From Euglena gracilis (Eukaryota > Euglenida > Euglenophyceae > Euglenales), in the NCBI GenBank assembly GCA_039621445.1, contig CP154957.1, forward strand, positions 10,782,409 to 10,846,408: DNA of 64,000 nt, read 5' to 3'. This document shows, in pieces, positions 32,561-44,972 of the stretch. Each line of letters starts with the position of its first letter. The first letter of the stretch is position 1. Position numbers and translations under genes: made by a program. The notes below the pieces were generated by a model. That model was not told where the DNA came from. It was given only the letters and a program-made list of their open reading frames with translations, and did no database searches.

Positions 32561-34809
32561 AAAAAATTCCGGGAACGGAGCCGCGACCATAGTGATAATC
32601 CGTCGGTTCCCGAGGTGGCCCCAACTCGGGGGGGGGGGGGCGGGGTGGAGGGCAAGGGTCCGACCCATAGGGCTTTTTTTGTTTTTTAAAAAAAAACAAA
32701 ACAACGAGTTTTTTTTTAAAACAACAGTAAAAAAAACATCAAAAACAAAAGGAAACTTTCATTGAAAAAACTCGTTATGAAACTCCCAAACCATACTTTG
32801 AATCCTACTAAGTTCAAAAACTGCCAAAAATGGTCAAAAACATCCAAAAATGCAACAAAAATGTAATTTTATGACATTTTCATTTTTGTGGAAGGAAGTT
32901 TTTGGAAGAAATTACCCAGAAGTTGCCAAAAATCATTGAAAATGTGCATTCAAAAAAATTTCCATACAAAACCCACTGAGCGTTTTTTTTTGTTTTCTTT
33001 AAAAAAAACATTGTTAGATTTAAAAAAAAACAAAAAAAAACAACGTCAAAAAAAACCAGGCCGGCCCACTATGGTCCGACCCCCCTTTTTCCCCAGAGGT
33101 AAGCTTCGCTCTTACCCATGAAGGCCGCCCTCGGACCCCCCCCCTCCCCCCGCGCGGCCGCTCGCCCCCCCCTGCGATGTATGCCACTTGCCACAGTTCG
33201 CTTGTGTGGGGTTGGTGATTCCCCCCGTTAAGGTTTCTGGCTGTGCCCTGGTTGCAAGTAACTGGCCGTTTCTGATCCCTCTAGCAAAATGTTTGCCTCC
33301 GTTTTATCGCTGTGGCTATGGCACTGTCCTGGTTGCCTAGCACTGCTCGCTGATTTCACTATTCAAAGATTTTGTGTTACCCTCACCCCCCCTCAAAGTG
33401 GCCACCCTTGCTTCCTTGCTTTGTGCACAAAATGGCCACTCTGGGAGGGGGGACACTTGGGGGGGGGGTGTCAAATTTTGGCCTTCGGCACTTTTTGGCG
33501 CCGAAGGAAAATTGCCACTTTGAGGGAGGTAAGCAAAATTTGCCAAACCTTTTGGCCACTTTGAGGGGGGCACTTTGAGAGGGGGGTGAGGGTAGTCGTC
33601 TCGCAACTCATGGCGCCGAATTCCACAATCATTTGCGCCTTTGCACTTTTGCAGTGTTTGTTCGGTCCCAGCCACCAGTGTCCCAGAACCCCCATACCCG
33701 GTTTCAATGCCATGGCAGGAGGTGGTTGCACACCAGGGCAGGGTAGCGGGTCGCCCGCATGGACTGTTCAGAGAGATAGGGGGGGGGTAGGTGGAGAAAT
33801 AAACAGCCCCTTTCAGCATTGGCTTCTTGAGACCAGTGGTGCTCGAGAGACAAAAAAATCAAAACTCTGCTGTCCCGGCACATTCGACCAAAAATACCTA
33901 GGAAAAAAACTTTGGCGATCCTTGTCTACCGATCTGTTTTTGTGGCCAAATCGCGCTTTGTGGTCAAATCGCGGGACGTATGCAACTGTTCGAGTGCCCG
34001 GGGGGGCCCCCCCCCCCCCCCCCCCCCGGACCGAGCCAGCACAACGCTGGTGTGCAGGCTCAAAAACAAGTCCTTGGTCACAAGGGTGCGTAGAGCCTGG
34101 GTGGTTTTGGATGCAGCCGCCCTCCAGAGATGCTTCGGTCACCCACTGGGTGGGCGAGTGGCTGATGCGGAAGAGCTGAGAAGCCAGGGGTTATGACCCT
34201 GGGGCATGTCTGGGCTGCCTGGAGAAAGGCTGCTAGCTGACCCTCCCTGGATGTCAGCGGCATCCTGCTGAACCCTCCCTTTGTATCGAAGCACCGTGCC
34301 TTTTGAAACTCATGCCTCTTTTTTTGTGTCTTTCATCTGTATAAAAATCCGAAAACCATCTCTTCGGCAACTACTGTCTTTCTTGTACAAATGGATTCTT
34401 TTGGTAGTTTTCCCATTATGATGACCTTGCTTGTTTTCAGGCGTTGCTTTTCTAAAGTGCATTCCAATCGACTCGTGCGATGACAATCCAGTCATTCAGC
34501 TGCTGTTGTTCCTTTTTTCTTTTTTTTCTTTCTTGCAGTTTTGAACTCATTGGGGTTATACGATTGGGGTTACCTTTGGGTCAGGTTTCTACTTGTGGGG
34601 AACCGTAAATACTCTGAGATGTGTGGTATGTTTCTGTTCTATAGCCTTAAATTACTGGACCCTCCCCAGGGGTGAGTTTTGGTCGTCGAAGAAATGCGGT
34701 TAGGTTCGGGCTTAAGCCTTACTTTAGGTCTGATTCGTACCGAGCACTCGGCATAAAATTAGATCGTTTTCCTTCAATAACTGAAAATCAAGGTCCCACT
34801 ACTTTAGGG

Positions 34810-35055
34810 GCCTCCAGGGGTGCATTTGGTCTTGCCAACGTTTCTGGAAGTAATGCACGTTCTCTTGAGATATTTTCGAAAAGTAATTTTTTGACCGAAA
34901 ATCTCACCCTGGCAAAATGGCAGAGTCTAAACTAGGGGGGGGTTGGTTAATCCTACCCAGTTTGGACCCCTTCGCGGGTGAATAATTCGGGCCTGGCGGG
35001 GAGTTGGGGTCGAACAGAGGTGATTCGGAAACTAGGGATCCAGTCGCTCCATTCA
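34810..35055 (+). repeat. Dispersed repeat copy (pair at 32330-32560)
   Basis: Same ordered words as the first copy and same orientation, about 2.4 kb apart. Confidence 0.75.
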
Positions 35056-36394
35056 TAATTCTCTGATGCATCATATGGATCACAAAAAATTACAAAAAAT
35101 TCTAGCAAAACCCCACCCATTGGAGACAGCCTGGCCAGCGTCGAGGGGGATGTCTCTCAGCACGCTTTGCTCGTGAGAATGGGCCAAATTATCATGGACA
35201 CGGCTCCGACTGGTCCACAGAAATCTGGTCCATTCCTCGCTGGATTTCTGAAAATGTCAGGGAAAGTAATTCCCCGCATAAACTAAGTATTTTGGCTTTA
35301 AAATAGACAGAAGGTCAAGACCCTTGTTCTGTTTATTAGGGGAACTTATTTTTTTGACATACCTCCCAGCTGTCTGATGCCATGTGCAATTTTCGCCAAA
35401 ATTGACAATTGAATGAAAAATACCCATCAAAGAAAATGCAATACCTTGGAATGGGGGGGGGTGCTTGAAAAATGGGGGTTTTCACCGTGCAAAGGTGATC
35501 AACCTATTGAGCCAGAATTTCAGGGTAGAAAGAAAAGGTGAGGCGCCATCTCATTTAAAAAAGACTTATTCTGCGGCATGGCGTTGCTTCAAGACCCCCA
35601 GGGGGTCCAGCTCAGAGGCTGGAAAAATTGGGCTGGCTGGAAAAAGGCTATGGGCTGGAAATAAGCCCAACTGGGGGTTGAAATGAATACCCCCAAAAAA
35701 TCGAAACTGCAAAATGTCAAAAAAAAATGGCAATTAAGCAAAAAAAAATCGACTTTCGACCTGGGCCAGCATTTTGCCCATTTTTTTTTCCACCCCCGAA
35801 AGCCAAAAAACCGTTGCCATCCAGCCGCAGGTGGAAGCAGCTGGAAAGTACAATTACTTGTCGATGGGAGGGGTGTTCTGAGGCTGGAAAAAGGCTGCTG
35901 CCCCCCCCCCCCCCTGGCTAGCCTGGGGGTGAGGTGCCTTTCAGCATAAAGGACGCCTTGTTCTGCAGCCAGGCGATGTTTCGTTGGAAAACATTTGCTT
36001 TGCCAGCCCATGTTTTATCGCATCATATTTTGTAAAAACACACAAATCCACTTTCTTTTGTGGAATGGAGCGGGCAAACTCCACAGATACGTCGTAAATG
36101 GATGGGGTTCATCCAATACAAAGAAAACAAAAATGACTCCTGAATCGTCTTCTTGCGCTTTCTCCCATGGGGCAAATATGTCTTTTGCTGTGTGTCAGCA
36201 ACAACACCAGCTGTGTGGTGTGAGCCCAAAATGGTTGAAGCCCTGGGCAGAAGTGACAAACGCTTCGGACCAGAATGCGGTTCGGCTGTCCAAGGACCGC
36301 TGTAGGGGTCGGATATCTCTGCAAAGCAAAGAATGAGCAGTGAGAAAGGGGGTCCGGTCAGCGGTCAGGTAAAAGATGCCATGAAAAGAAACAC

Positions 36395-36870
36395 GGCAGC
36401 CTTTAACTAAAGGCACCCTCCGGGGGGGGGGGGGGCAGTAGTTAAACAAGGGGAGAACCAGCTTCCCAAAAACCCAAGCTGATGGGGGTTTCAACGGCAC
36501 TTTTCGGTGATTCCCCTCATTTTTAGGGGCAGGGTTAGGGTCACAGTTATTGTTCCGAAGAGGATTAGGATTAGGGTTAGGCCCAAAGTTGGGGAGTTCG
36601 GCCGAAATCCGGCCTAAATTCCAGCCTAAATTTGGACTCATTTCAGGCCAAATTTAGCTTAAATTCCTCACCCTAACCATAACCCTAACGCTAACCCCTA
36701 TCCTGTGCGGAGTCAGCCTTTCCGTACACACGTTTGTCTGGGACACCGAAAATGCAGGCCAATGGGGGGGGGGACGTCCATCTTCTTAAATGTGTGCGGG
36801 GTCTGAACCCCCCCTGGCTTAACTACTGCCCCCCCCCCCCCCGGGAGGGGCCAAGTAGTTAAAGGCTGCC
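36395..36870. mobile_element. hAT-type MITE with perfect 8-bp target duplication
   Basis: The 476-bp element is flanked by AGAAACAC at 36387-36394 and 36871-36878. Its ends are inverted repeats: GGCAGCCTTTAACTA against TAGTTAAAGGCTGCC, continuing into CCTCC(C)GGGGG and GGGGGCAGTAGTTAA. Inside are inverted GGGTTAGG and CCTAACCC words and AGGCCTAA-like steps. An 8-bp duplication is the hAT signature. No transposase is encoded. It lies 320 bp beyond the phosphatase stop codon. Confidence 0.88.
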
Positions 36871-37190
36871 AGAAACACACACATTGGAATCAAAACTTTA
36901 AATTGAGATGAATCCGAACGCAGTGGTCCAACGGCGGAACAAATAAATCAAAATGAAGTGATGTCCTCTGCCAATTGATGTGCTTGTTGGCTTGAAGGGG
37001 AAGGCTTCTAATTGAGGTGAGCAAAATTCCAACATTATGCAAAAGAACAGTTGCTGTGGAGAACAAACGCATACAAAGGCGGGAAAACCAAAACTGAACG
37101 TTTGGCCAACATTCCCCCCAAAATCACTTTCCGTCGGTTGCCTCTTGACCGCAGCACAGGCGCACGCCGGCATACATCGCGGGCGGCGGC

Positions 37191-37429
37191 TCAGTCATAC
37201 TTTTGGGCGCCCTGCTGCACGTCGCCATAGCTCTCCAGCTCCGCCACATCCGCCGCGCTGCCCGCGAACAACGGCGAGCGTTGGTGCAGGGCGGTGAGGG
37301 TGGTGCCGAGGATACGGCCCTTCCCGTCGCTGCCGGCCCCGCCCGCCTGCTCCAGGACGTAGCTGGCAGCGTGGCCCATGATGCGGCGCAGGGAGGCATG
37401 AGGGAGGGGGGGAAAGGACCCGGCCAGGC
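37191..37429 (-). CDS. FBP: FBPase exon F (C-terminus, stop codon)
   Basis: Acceptor CGTTGCAG; stop TGA at 37193-37191. It encodes SLRRIMGHAASYVLEQAGG, GSDGKGRILGTTLTALHQR and SPLFAGSAADVAELESY, the standard family C-terminus with the metal-ligand Glu, followed by a 10-residue tail. The first 15 residues (LAGSFPPLPHA) are poorly conserved. Confidence 0.95.
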
Positions 37430-40400
37430 CTGCAACGTTTCATAACCTAACCCCAAAAACGTGCAAAACAACAACAACAACAAAAACACAAGAAACCCAG
37501 CAAAAACCTGGGAAAAATAATGCAAGGCGATAATACTTGCCGAAAAGAATATGCTGGGATTCTTCAAGACACACCAACAAAAGCGGCACAAGCAAAAAAG
37601 CTACAACAAAATGGAACAACAAAAAAAAACAGCAGCAGCAGCAGCAACAGCAAAAGAAACAGCAACAATGCTGTTGAAATCTTTCCGAACAAAAAAGCAA
37701 ATGACAATGTCCACTTCTTCGCCCCTTCCTTCTCCTTTATGTTGAATTGGCCTTCTTCATCCGCTTTCCTGAACAATGCAAAGCTGACTCCTGTCCCCTG
37801 CCCTATGGCAAACACAACAACAAGGTGTCACTCAAAAACTCTATTCAGAGAACATTTCACACGGAGGACTGTTGGCCAAACAACAAGGGAATGTTGGAAG
37901 ACATCTTTCCCAGACATGGTGAACGCATAGACGAGAAAGGCACAGGCACGGTGGGCGACGGTCGAGCGGGGCGGACTCGAAGAGCAGCCGCAGATGGGGC
38001 CGGGGGTTCCTGGCAGGCATTGTTATTGTTGTTGAAGGCGTAAAATGTCTTAAAAACTTGGGCCGAAATCCTTGAAATGCCTTGAATGGTTTTGATTTTT
38101 CTTCCCGGAGTTGCCGTTTTTTGGAGGGTGGTCCATAAAGGACGGGAAGTTTGTTGTTTTTTTTTTCCCTCAAGGACCGCCCTTAGCCTCCAGGGACGGC
38201 CCCCGGCCGATCCGGGGATCGAACGGGTTCAAAAATAAAAAAGCCGAAAAACGCATTTTTTGACTTTTGGGTGGATGGGTGATGGTCCAAGGATGCCAGA
38301 AATAACTTTGTCAGCCTCCAACTAAATGGCCCCTCCCGGGGGGGGGGGGTCATATAGTTGGATCGCGGGGGTCCAAACTTTTTTTGAGTTATTGATAGAA
38401 CAGGGTTAGAGTTAGGAGTTCAGCCCAACTTTAGGCCTAACTTGTACGCCTAACACTAGTGTATAAGTTAGGCCTGAAGTTAGGCCGAACTCCTAAACCC
38501 TAACCCTATTCCATTAATTATCCAAAATTTTTCCCCCCCCCCCCCCCCCTGATCCAACCATATGACCCCCCCGGCGGGGCCATTTAGTTGGAGGCTGCCA
38601 TGTTTCCCCCCAAAATCGACCCATTTTTGCCTTTACCTTTCAATTGCGCAAGGCCATAAAGGCTTTTGGGGCCCCTCCAATAAACCCTTTTTGTCTTCGG
38701 TTCTGTGTTTTTTTTTTGCTTTTTGTTTGTGTTTGTGTTTTTGTGTGTGTTTGTCTTTTGTTTGTGTTTCTGTGCTTTGGAAACGACGAGAATTCGCTTC
38801 ACTGAATAAAACTCACAGGAAAAACACAGGCACAAAACTGGCGATTTCTCTGTGAAAGCAGATCAACGTCAGCAAAAAAAACTCCTTCCAAGATGCTTGG
38901 ACCATCCCTGAACCAGCCAAAACATTAAAAAATGCATTCGCCAGCTGTTCGATTTTCGACCCCATTCCTTAAAAAAATTGGACTGGCAGAATTTGATCCG
39001 ACCGAGCAAAAAAGGAAATCACAAAAACAGGCCAACTCCAGGAAGAAAAATCATTTCTGGCATCGCTGGAACATTATCTATCCGAAACACACACACACAC
39101 AAAATGTTTTCTTTGATTTTGTTTTTAATTTTAGACCACATACAAAGTCAAAAAACGTTGGTTTGATGCCCAGACAGCCCTTGGACCACCCTGGAAAATG
39201 GCGCCTTAGAATGCCATAAAATTCCTTAAAAGTCCTGAAAAAAATGCCTTGAAATGCCTTGGAATTTGTGAAAACTTGCATTAATAATGCCTGGTTCCCA
39301 GCCCAGCCGCCGTAGAGCAGCGTGCGGTGGATGTCAGCCACGAGGGAGCACACGTAGCGGGCCCCATACTTCTTGCCCCACTGCCCCTTCCCCTGCTTGA
39401 TGTCGGCGATGTACCGCTGCAGCCCTGCATACAGCCAACCCCGAACAGACAGGCACGTATGGGCAGAACTCAATTGCATAGCTCAATGCTCCTTGACTCG
39501 TTGTCCATGAAATGCTCCACCGACCGCAATGAATGAAATAGCCCCTTAACCACAGAAATTATACGCATCTGTGCGCATAAACAAGAATTCAAAAAAGGAA
39601 TTTCCAATGATTCACTTGGTAGCAAGAGCTTCGAAATGGGTCAAACTATCCCCAGAAAACTTTTGTTTAACACAAAAGAACCGCTTTTAGGAGAACAATA
39701 CGAATCTTTTGGACCAAATATCAGCCGCACTTGTTCTTCTTGAACACCGAAATGAACCCAAAGGTCCCCCCCCCAGCCCAAATTGGGTTGGGTGGGTGCC
39801 GACAGTACATACCCCCTGGGCAGGGCGTCGCTTAGCGGGTCCAACTGCCTGCTGGAAAAGGCTACTGGCTAACCCCCCCTCCCACAGCACAGGGGTCCAG
39901 CTGGAACTGGGCCTGAGCCTGGGTCGAATCAGGGAACTCCCATTTAAGTGCGTGGTGCCCAAATAAATGCCACACCCCCGCCGAAAGTGAAAATCCAAAA
40001 AAGTGTGCACCCCCCCAAAAAGCCACTTTTCAATGAACCGCTTTCGGGTGGTGTCCAAATAAGTGTCACCCTGGCCAGGGGATTTCTTAAGGACCCCCCG
40101 GGGGGGTCCAACCTCCAGCTGGCAAAAAGGCTGCTGGCTGGATTTGAGCTGGCTGGCTGGACCCCCCCCTGGGGGGGGGGGAGGGGGGTCCGGGGCTGGA
40201 GGGGGCTGGGCTGGGCTGGGTCGGTGAAAAACAAAATTTTCTAACACATTTTTGCCATTTTCGACATTTTGGTGGATGGAGCTAGATCAAGGCTGGGGGG
40301 CTGTGATGGAGGAAGCTGTGGTGAGGGGAAAAAATGCAGGGATAGGTGACCTGGGCAACCCAGTTGGCTGGCCAGCCTTCGGCCGGCTGGCCTGTCCTCC

Positions 40401-43400
40401 GGCCGGTCTGGACCCGACATTATTTCACTCGACCCCCTAGGGGGGGGGGAGCTCCCAGCCCGAATTTGGGCTGCTGGCTGGATTTGAGCTGCTGGCTGGC
40501 TGGCTGGACCCCCCCCCCCCCCGAGGGGGTTGGGTACCCTCCGGCTTAAGAAATCCCCTACCCCTGGCCCTTAGACGGCTGGGAATGCACTTTTCTTGTT
40601 GAGTCACAAAATTCTGACAGTTTAAGTGAAAATGCGCATCCGCGCATTTTGGACGCAGAGTGCGCAGGTGCGCATTCCGAAGGGTTGTGTGCCTCTTCCA
40701 AACTGGGGGAAAACACCGTAAAAATGAGCTTTTGGATTTAACACGACCACAGGGCCCACCCCCCAGTATTCTGCTTCAACCACGTATCATGCTGTTTACA
40801 GCTGTTTCACGACGACTGTGGTACAGTGCATTAATGGACACACACTCGGCACACTCCACACGACATGTGGAACACGGGCGACGCAGGACAACCTGGACCT
40901 GGGTGTGACACCTTGTGTTCACCGGTGTGTGCTGATGGCTTCCGGGGGCAGGGCCTTGCGAACATGGGATGAGCTTGGGAGGGAACTCCTTGCAGCCATG
41001 GAGACACAGCCCTCCCAAGGTCAAAACAATGGGGGCGTCACTGAGCATCAGGGCCGAAGAATGCGCACCTGCGCATTTTTTGGAAACCCAAATGAATGCG
41101 CAGGTGCGCATTTTTTGGAATGGGCACAGGCTATGGGAAGGGGGAATGCGCACACGCGCATTGATGTTGAAGGACGCACTGGGTATGGCCTGTTGTTTGC
41201 CTGTCTTGAATGCGAGCTGTGCACCGCTATGGTGTGGTTTCGGGCTTGAGGAACATGAGTGTGTGAGGGGGAGATGAACCAACAGAATCACCCTGGGCAA
41301 CCATGTTGCTGTACCAGACCACACCCTGAAGCACCACGCCTGCAGCAGCATGGAAAACCCTGGGCTCGGCGACGGCAGGTGTCAAGGCACGAATGCATGT
41401 CCTTCAGTGACAGGGGAACTGCCCCCCTGCAGGTCAAGTCACCGAACAAATTGGAATGCGCACCTGCGCATTCCACTTCACCCGCTGCAGTCCAGTGTCC
41501 AGCCCAGCTTACGCTGCTCTCATGAACGTGTGGGGCATGTAACAACGCACGTGCAACCGTCACCCACCCGGCGGAGGTGATGGGCCGGTTGCTGCCAGCG
41601 TTGTCCTACCCCATGCCCCAGAGCGTGCATGGCAGCACACAACCAATGGCCGCACTGAACAACCTTACATTGGGCTGCGGTGCACGGTGCAAGGAGCACT
41701 GTGCCCCACAATGAGGGTCAACGCAGGGGGTTGTGTCTGGTTCCACACACAGTGCTCACGGGGTTGGTACCTCGAGAGCGAAACACGCCTGTCGCCACCC
41801 AAAAACGGTCTGTAAACACGGAATTATTTCACAATCCAAATGGACTCAAAGAAGCGAATAAAACTGGTTAGTCCTTGCCCCAAATTGTCTCCAGGCCCTT
41901 GAGACCGTGAGACAGGCACAAGCACATAGCAACAAATATTTGCTGATAAACCCAGGAAATTTTTCCGTTCTGCTTTTTCTGTGTATTCCACTGTGTCGTA
42001 CCCAGGGAAAACGGATGAGAAAGGGACTTCGATGCCCGAGGAAATTCCTCAGTGACGGGCACCCTAATTCCCAAATGCGGTCAGCAGTCTTTCATGGCAT
42101 GAGTGAAAAGCCGGTGAGTGCGCACGTGCGCAAAAAATCGTCCTGTGCCTTTCTTTGAATGACAGCCACACCGTCGAATATTTTCACTCCGAGGTGGGTA
42201 TGCCACCACCCACGCCAAATCCCCCCGCCTGGCCTAAGTTTGAAACCACACGGCTGAAGTGTAGACCTCCCTGCGAGGATCCAATGGTGTCCGACGGCGA
42301 GGCAGCCCTGGAGCGAAACACGGCAGAGGAGACAGCCACAGGTACAACGCCTTCACCTGACGATGGTTCGTCCTCGTAAAATAGCGTTTTGTGTCGCACC
42401 TACTTCGGCAGACGGGGGTTTTCCCCCGGTCCGCGGAGGTGCTAAACCGTCATTTTCAAAACGAAAAAAGTCGGTTTGCCCAGAAAAAAACACGGGGATC
42501 GAAAGCAGTGGTACCAATTTTGGTACCAGGGGTTTCGGCTGACGGGTCGGCCGCCCCGTCAAGTGATGGTGACACACTTGGTCTCAAAAGAATGCGCAGG
42601 TGCGCAAAAAACCACCGAAAATGAAAAGTGCATTCCCGGCCGTCTAAGTGGCTCTATTTGAGCGGAAGTTCAAGATCCTCAGGGGGTGCTTCATAATTGG
42701 GGGCTTTTTTGTTGGGTGGCACAAAAACTGTCAGTTATGCCAAGCATTAATTAATCGGATGAATATCAATATTCATCCGATTAATTTTAATAATAATCCA
42801 GACCCATAATTTGACCTGGTTAACCCATTTTCGACAAATTTCGACATTTTGGCCACTTTTTGCGCCTCTGAAAGCAAACAAACTGTTACTGTCCAGCCAA
42901 CCAAAACTGGACAAATTAAACCCTGTCGATGGGGAGGAATGGGGGCCCCAGGCTGGGGAAAAAGTTGCTGGCCAGAATAAGGCCGACCACTTGTCCCCTT
43001 CGGCTTAAGCCCCACGCTTTCAAAAAAATCGTTCAGCTGGATGGTTGAATTCCACCATTTTATTTATTTATCAGGCACACTTTGTTCAGTTTTCTTTCTT
43101 AATGAAGAAAAATGTTCCTTTCACGGATGGGCACCGCCGGAGGGCTTCACTGACAAAGAAACCTGGGGTTTGCTCCAGTTACATGTTGCACTGAAAAAAG
43201 CTGGAAGACTCGCATTGGTCTTTATTTTATGGACCTCTCAAATCCAGGCAACCTCAACAATCCAAAGCCCCCCCCCCAAAAAAAAACAACCCAAAATACA
43301 AAAAACAATTACCATCAATTTTCACCAATAAATGAACCCCAATCAAGTTTTCAGCTCGACCGTTCTGGGAGAGGGAGTACCTTCCGGCCAATCAAAGGAC

Positions 43401-44904
43401 CGGCCGTCGTTGAGGGAGTAGAAGGGGCCGCGCGTAGGCACTGTGACGTAGGCCTTGGTGAGGACAAACTGCCCCTTTTCCGGGTCCAGCGTGAACAGGT
43501 GGGTGCCCTTCCCGCCAGGGCGGATTCTGATTGATGGACAAACTGAGCGGTCAAACAAGTTCAGAAAACACAAACACTTAAAAAAAAATAAATTTGAAAT
43601 AAATTTCAAAATTCAATTTAAAATAAACTAAAAAGAATTGAGAAAAAATTCAAAATAAAAAAAAACCAAAAGTTTTCACTCCCTTCAATTGGTATCAACA
43701 GAATGCAGCATCGTTTGCTGGTGCACCAGCCACCTATTTCTCGTGGTAGGTGCATTTCCTTGCTAACTTGAATCGGTGACGCAACACGGTTTTCCGGCCC
43801 GTGGAGGAGATAGGCGGACCTAGGTCGCCCGCATGCTTGTGCTTACCGACTGGGGGGGGGTGCTATAGGGTGCCTGCCCTTAGCAGGCATCCCCCCCCCC
43901 TGGGGGGTAGGGGTCCGGGGGGGGGACCAAGGAAATTTTCATTGAAAATGGCCTTTTCCGGGCCTCCGGCGCCTTCGGTGCCGGGGTTGGAGGGGGGTGC
44001 CTGCTAGGGGCAGGCACCCCCCAAAACCCTACCCCCCCCCCCCGGGGGGGTCGGATCGGGTGCTATGGGGTGCCTGCCCCTAGCCCCCCCCCCCCCCGCG
44101 GGGTAGGCACCCGACTAAGCACAAGCCTGGTCGCCCGCCAAATCCCTGGACGAGCACTCTTTGACCAAACCCAATCGGCCATTCCACAGCCCAGGCCACC
44201 CTGTCTGCCAAATGTGATCACCAGGCTGGTGGAGGAGGAGTAAAGGGCGGGGCCAAAGCCCCGGCTCAGCTTGGGGGGGGGGGTGTTCAATTTCCTTTTG
44301 GGGAGGGAGCAGCCACAGGTCGTCATGACCTGTGGCTGCTCACACTGTTATTTTTTGAAAAAACTTCCCAGAGCACAAGCCAGGCTCTGGCTGTAGCCTG
44401 AGATGAGGAGGCGGTCCATCGGCCCCAGAAAAGAGAAGCTGTCGGGCGTGGCCCCCATGTCATAGATGGAGAAGATGGTGCCGGTGGGTAGGGAACAGTC
44501 GATGTTGGAGGAGCCGTCGAGTGGATCGAAGGCTACGGCGTAGCGCGGCGTCGCTGCTGGAAAAACCACAGGGGTGTCCTCCTGCGCAAAAAAAATGGCA
44601 GAGAACCCGGGAGATATGGCCACCAAAGTTATTGAAACAAACCGGCAGCCTCACACGAATGGGCGGGGCCCAGTAGCATGAGGCTACCAAACAAACAAAG
44701 CTTGCTGAAGCTAAACATAGTTGTTGGATAAACACATGACATCGAAGCTGGTGTACCTCCTCGCTGGCCACAACGCCCACCAATCCCGTGTCGGCGAGGG
44801 CGTCCTTGAGGATGTCGTTAGAAATGACGTCCATCTGCTTCTGCTCCTCCCCCTGTGGATCACACACAGTCAAACACACACACACGCGCGCGCGCACACA
44901 CACA

Positions 44905-44972
<68 letters not shown>

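Larger units (their letters stand above)
31996..36386. other. Non-coding stretch, no gene recognised
   Basis: 32020-32560 and 34670-35055 are diverged copies of one dispersed repeat: both contain GGCAGAGTC, AATCCTACC, AGTTTGGACCCCTTCGCGG, TGAATAA(C/T)TC and GGGAGTTGGGG in order. 33590-34200 and 35590-36000 show open frames without recognisable domains. 35590-35650 and 35870-35935 carry the GGCTGGAAAAAGGCT(G/A) repeat family that recurs at 39840-40550. Poly-C run at about 34010. Confidence 0.55.
39425..43380 (-). other. FBPase intron D-E, repeat-filled
   Basis: Contents: a GGTCCA...GGCTGCTGGCTGG repeat family (39840-39900, 40090-40165, 40430-40560), a cluster of eight TGCGCA palindromes (40630-42610), an 18-bp-armed palindrome at 42749-42786 and an AAATTTAATA-rich zone. 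40660-42400 has normal base composition and few homopolymers but no exon I can identify on either strand. Confidence 0.65.

Noticed and set aside
33586-34196. Gene candidates of 197 and 94 codons
   Set aside because: They cross a poly-C tract, lack recognisable domains and show no splice-site support.
36530-36700. Interstitial telomere array (TTAGGG-like words)
   Set aside because: The GGGTTAG/CTAACCC words are few, irregular and inverted around the core of a MITE with a target duplication.
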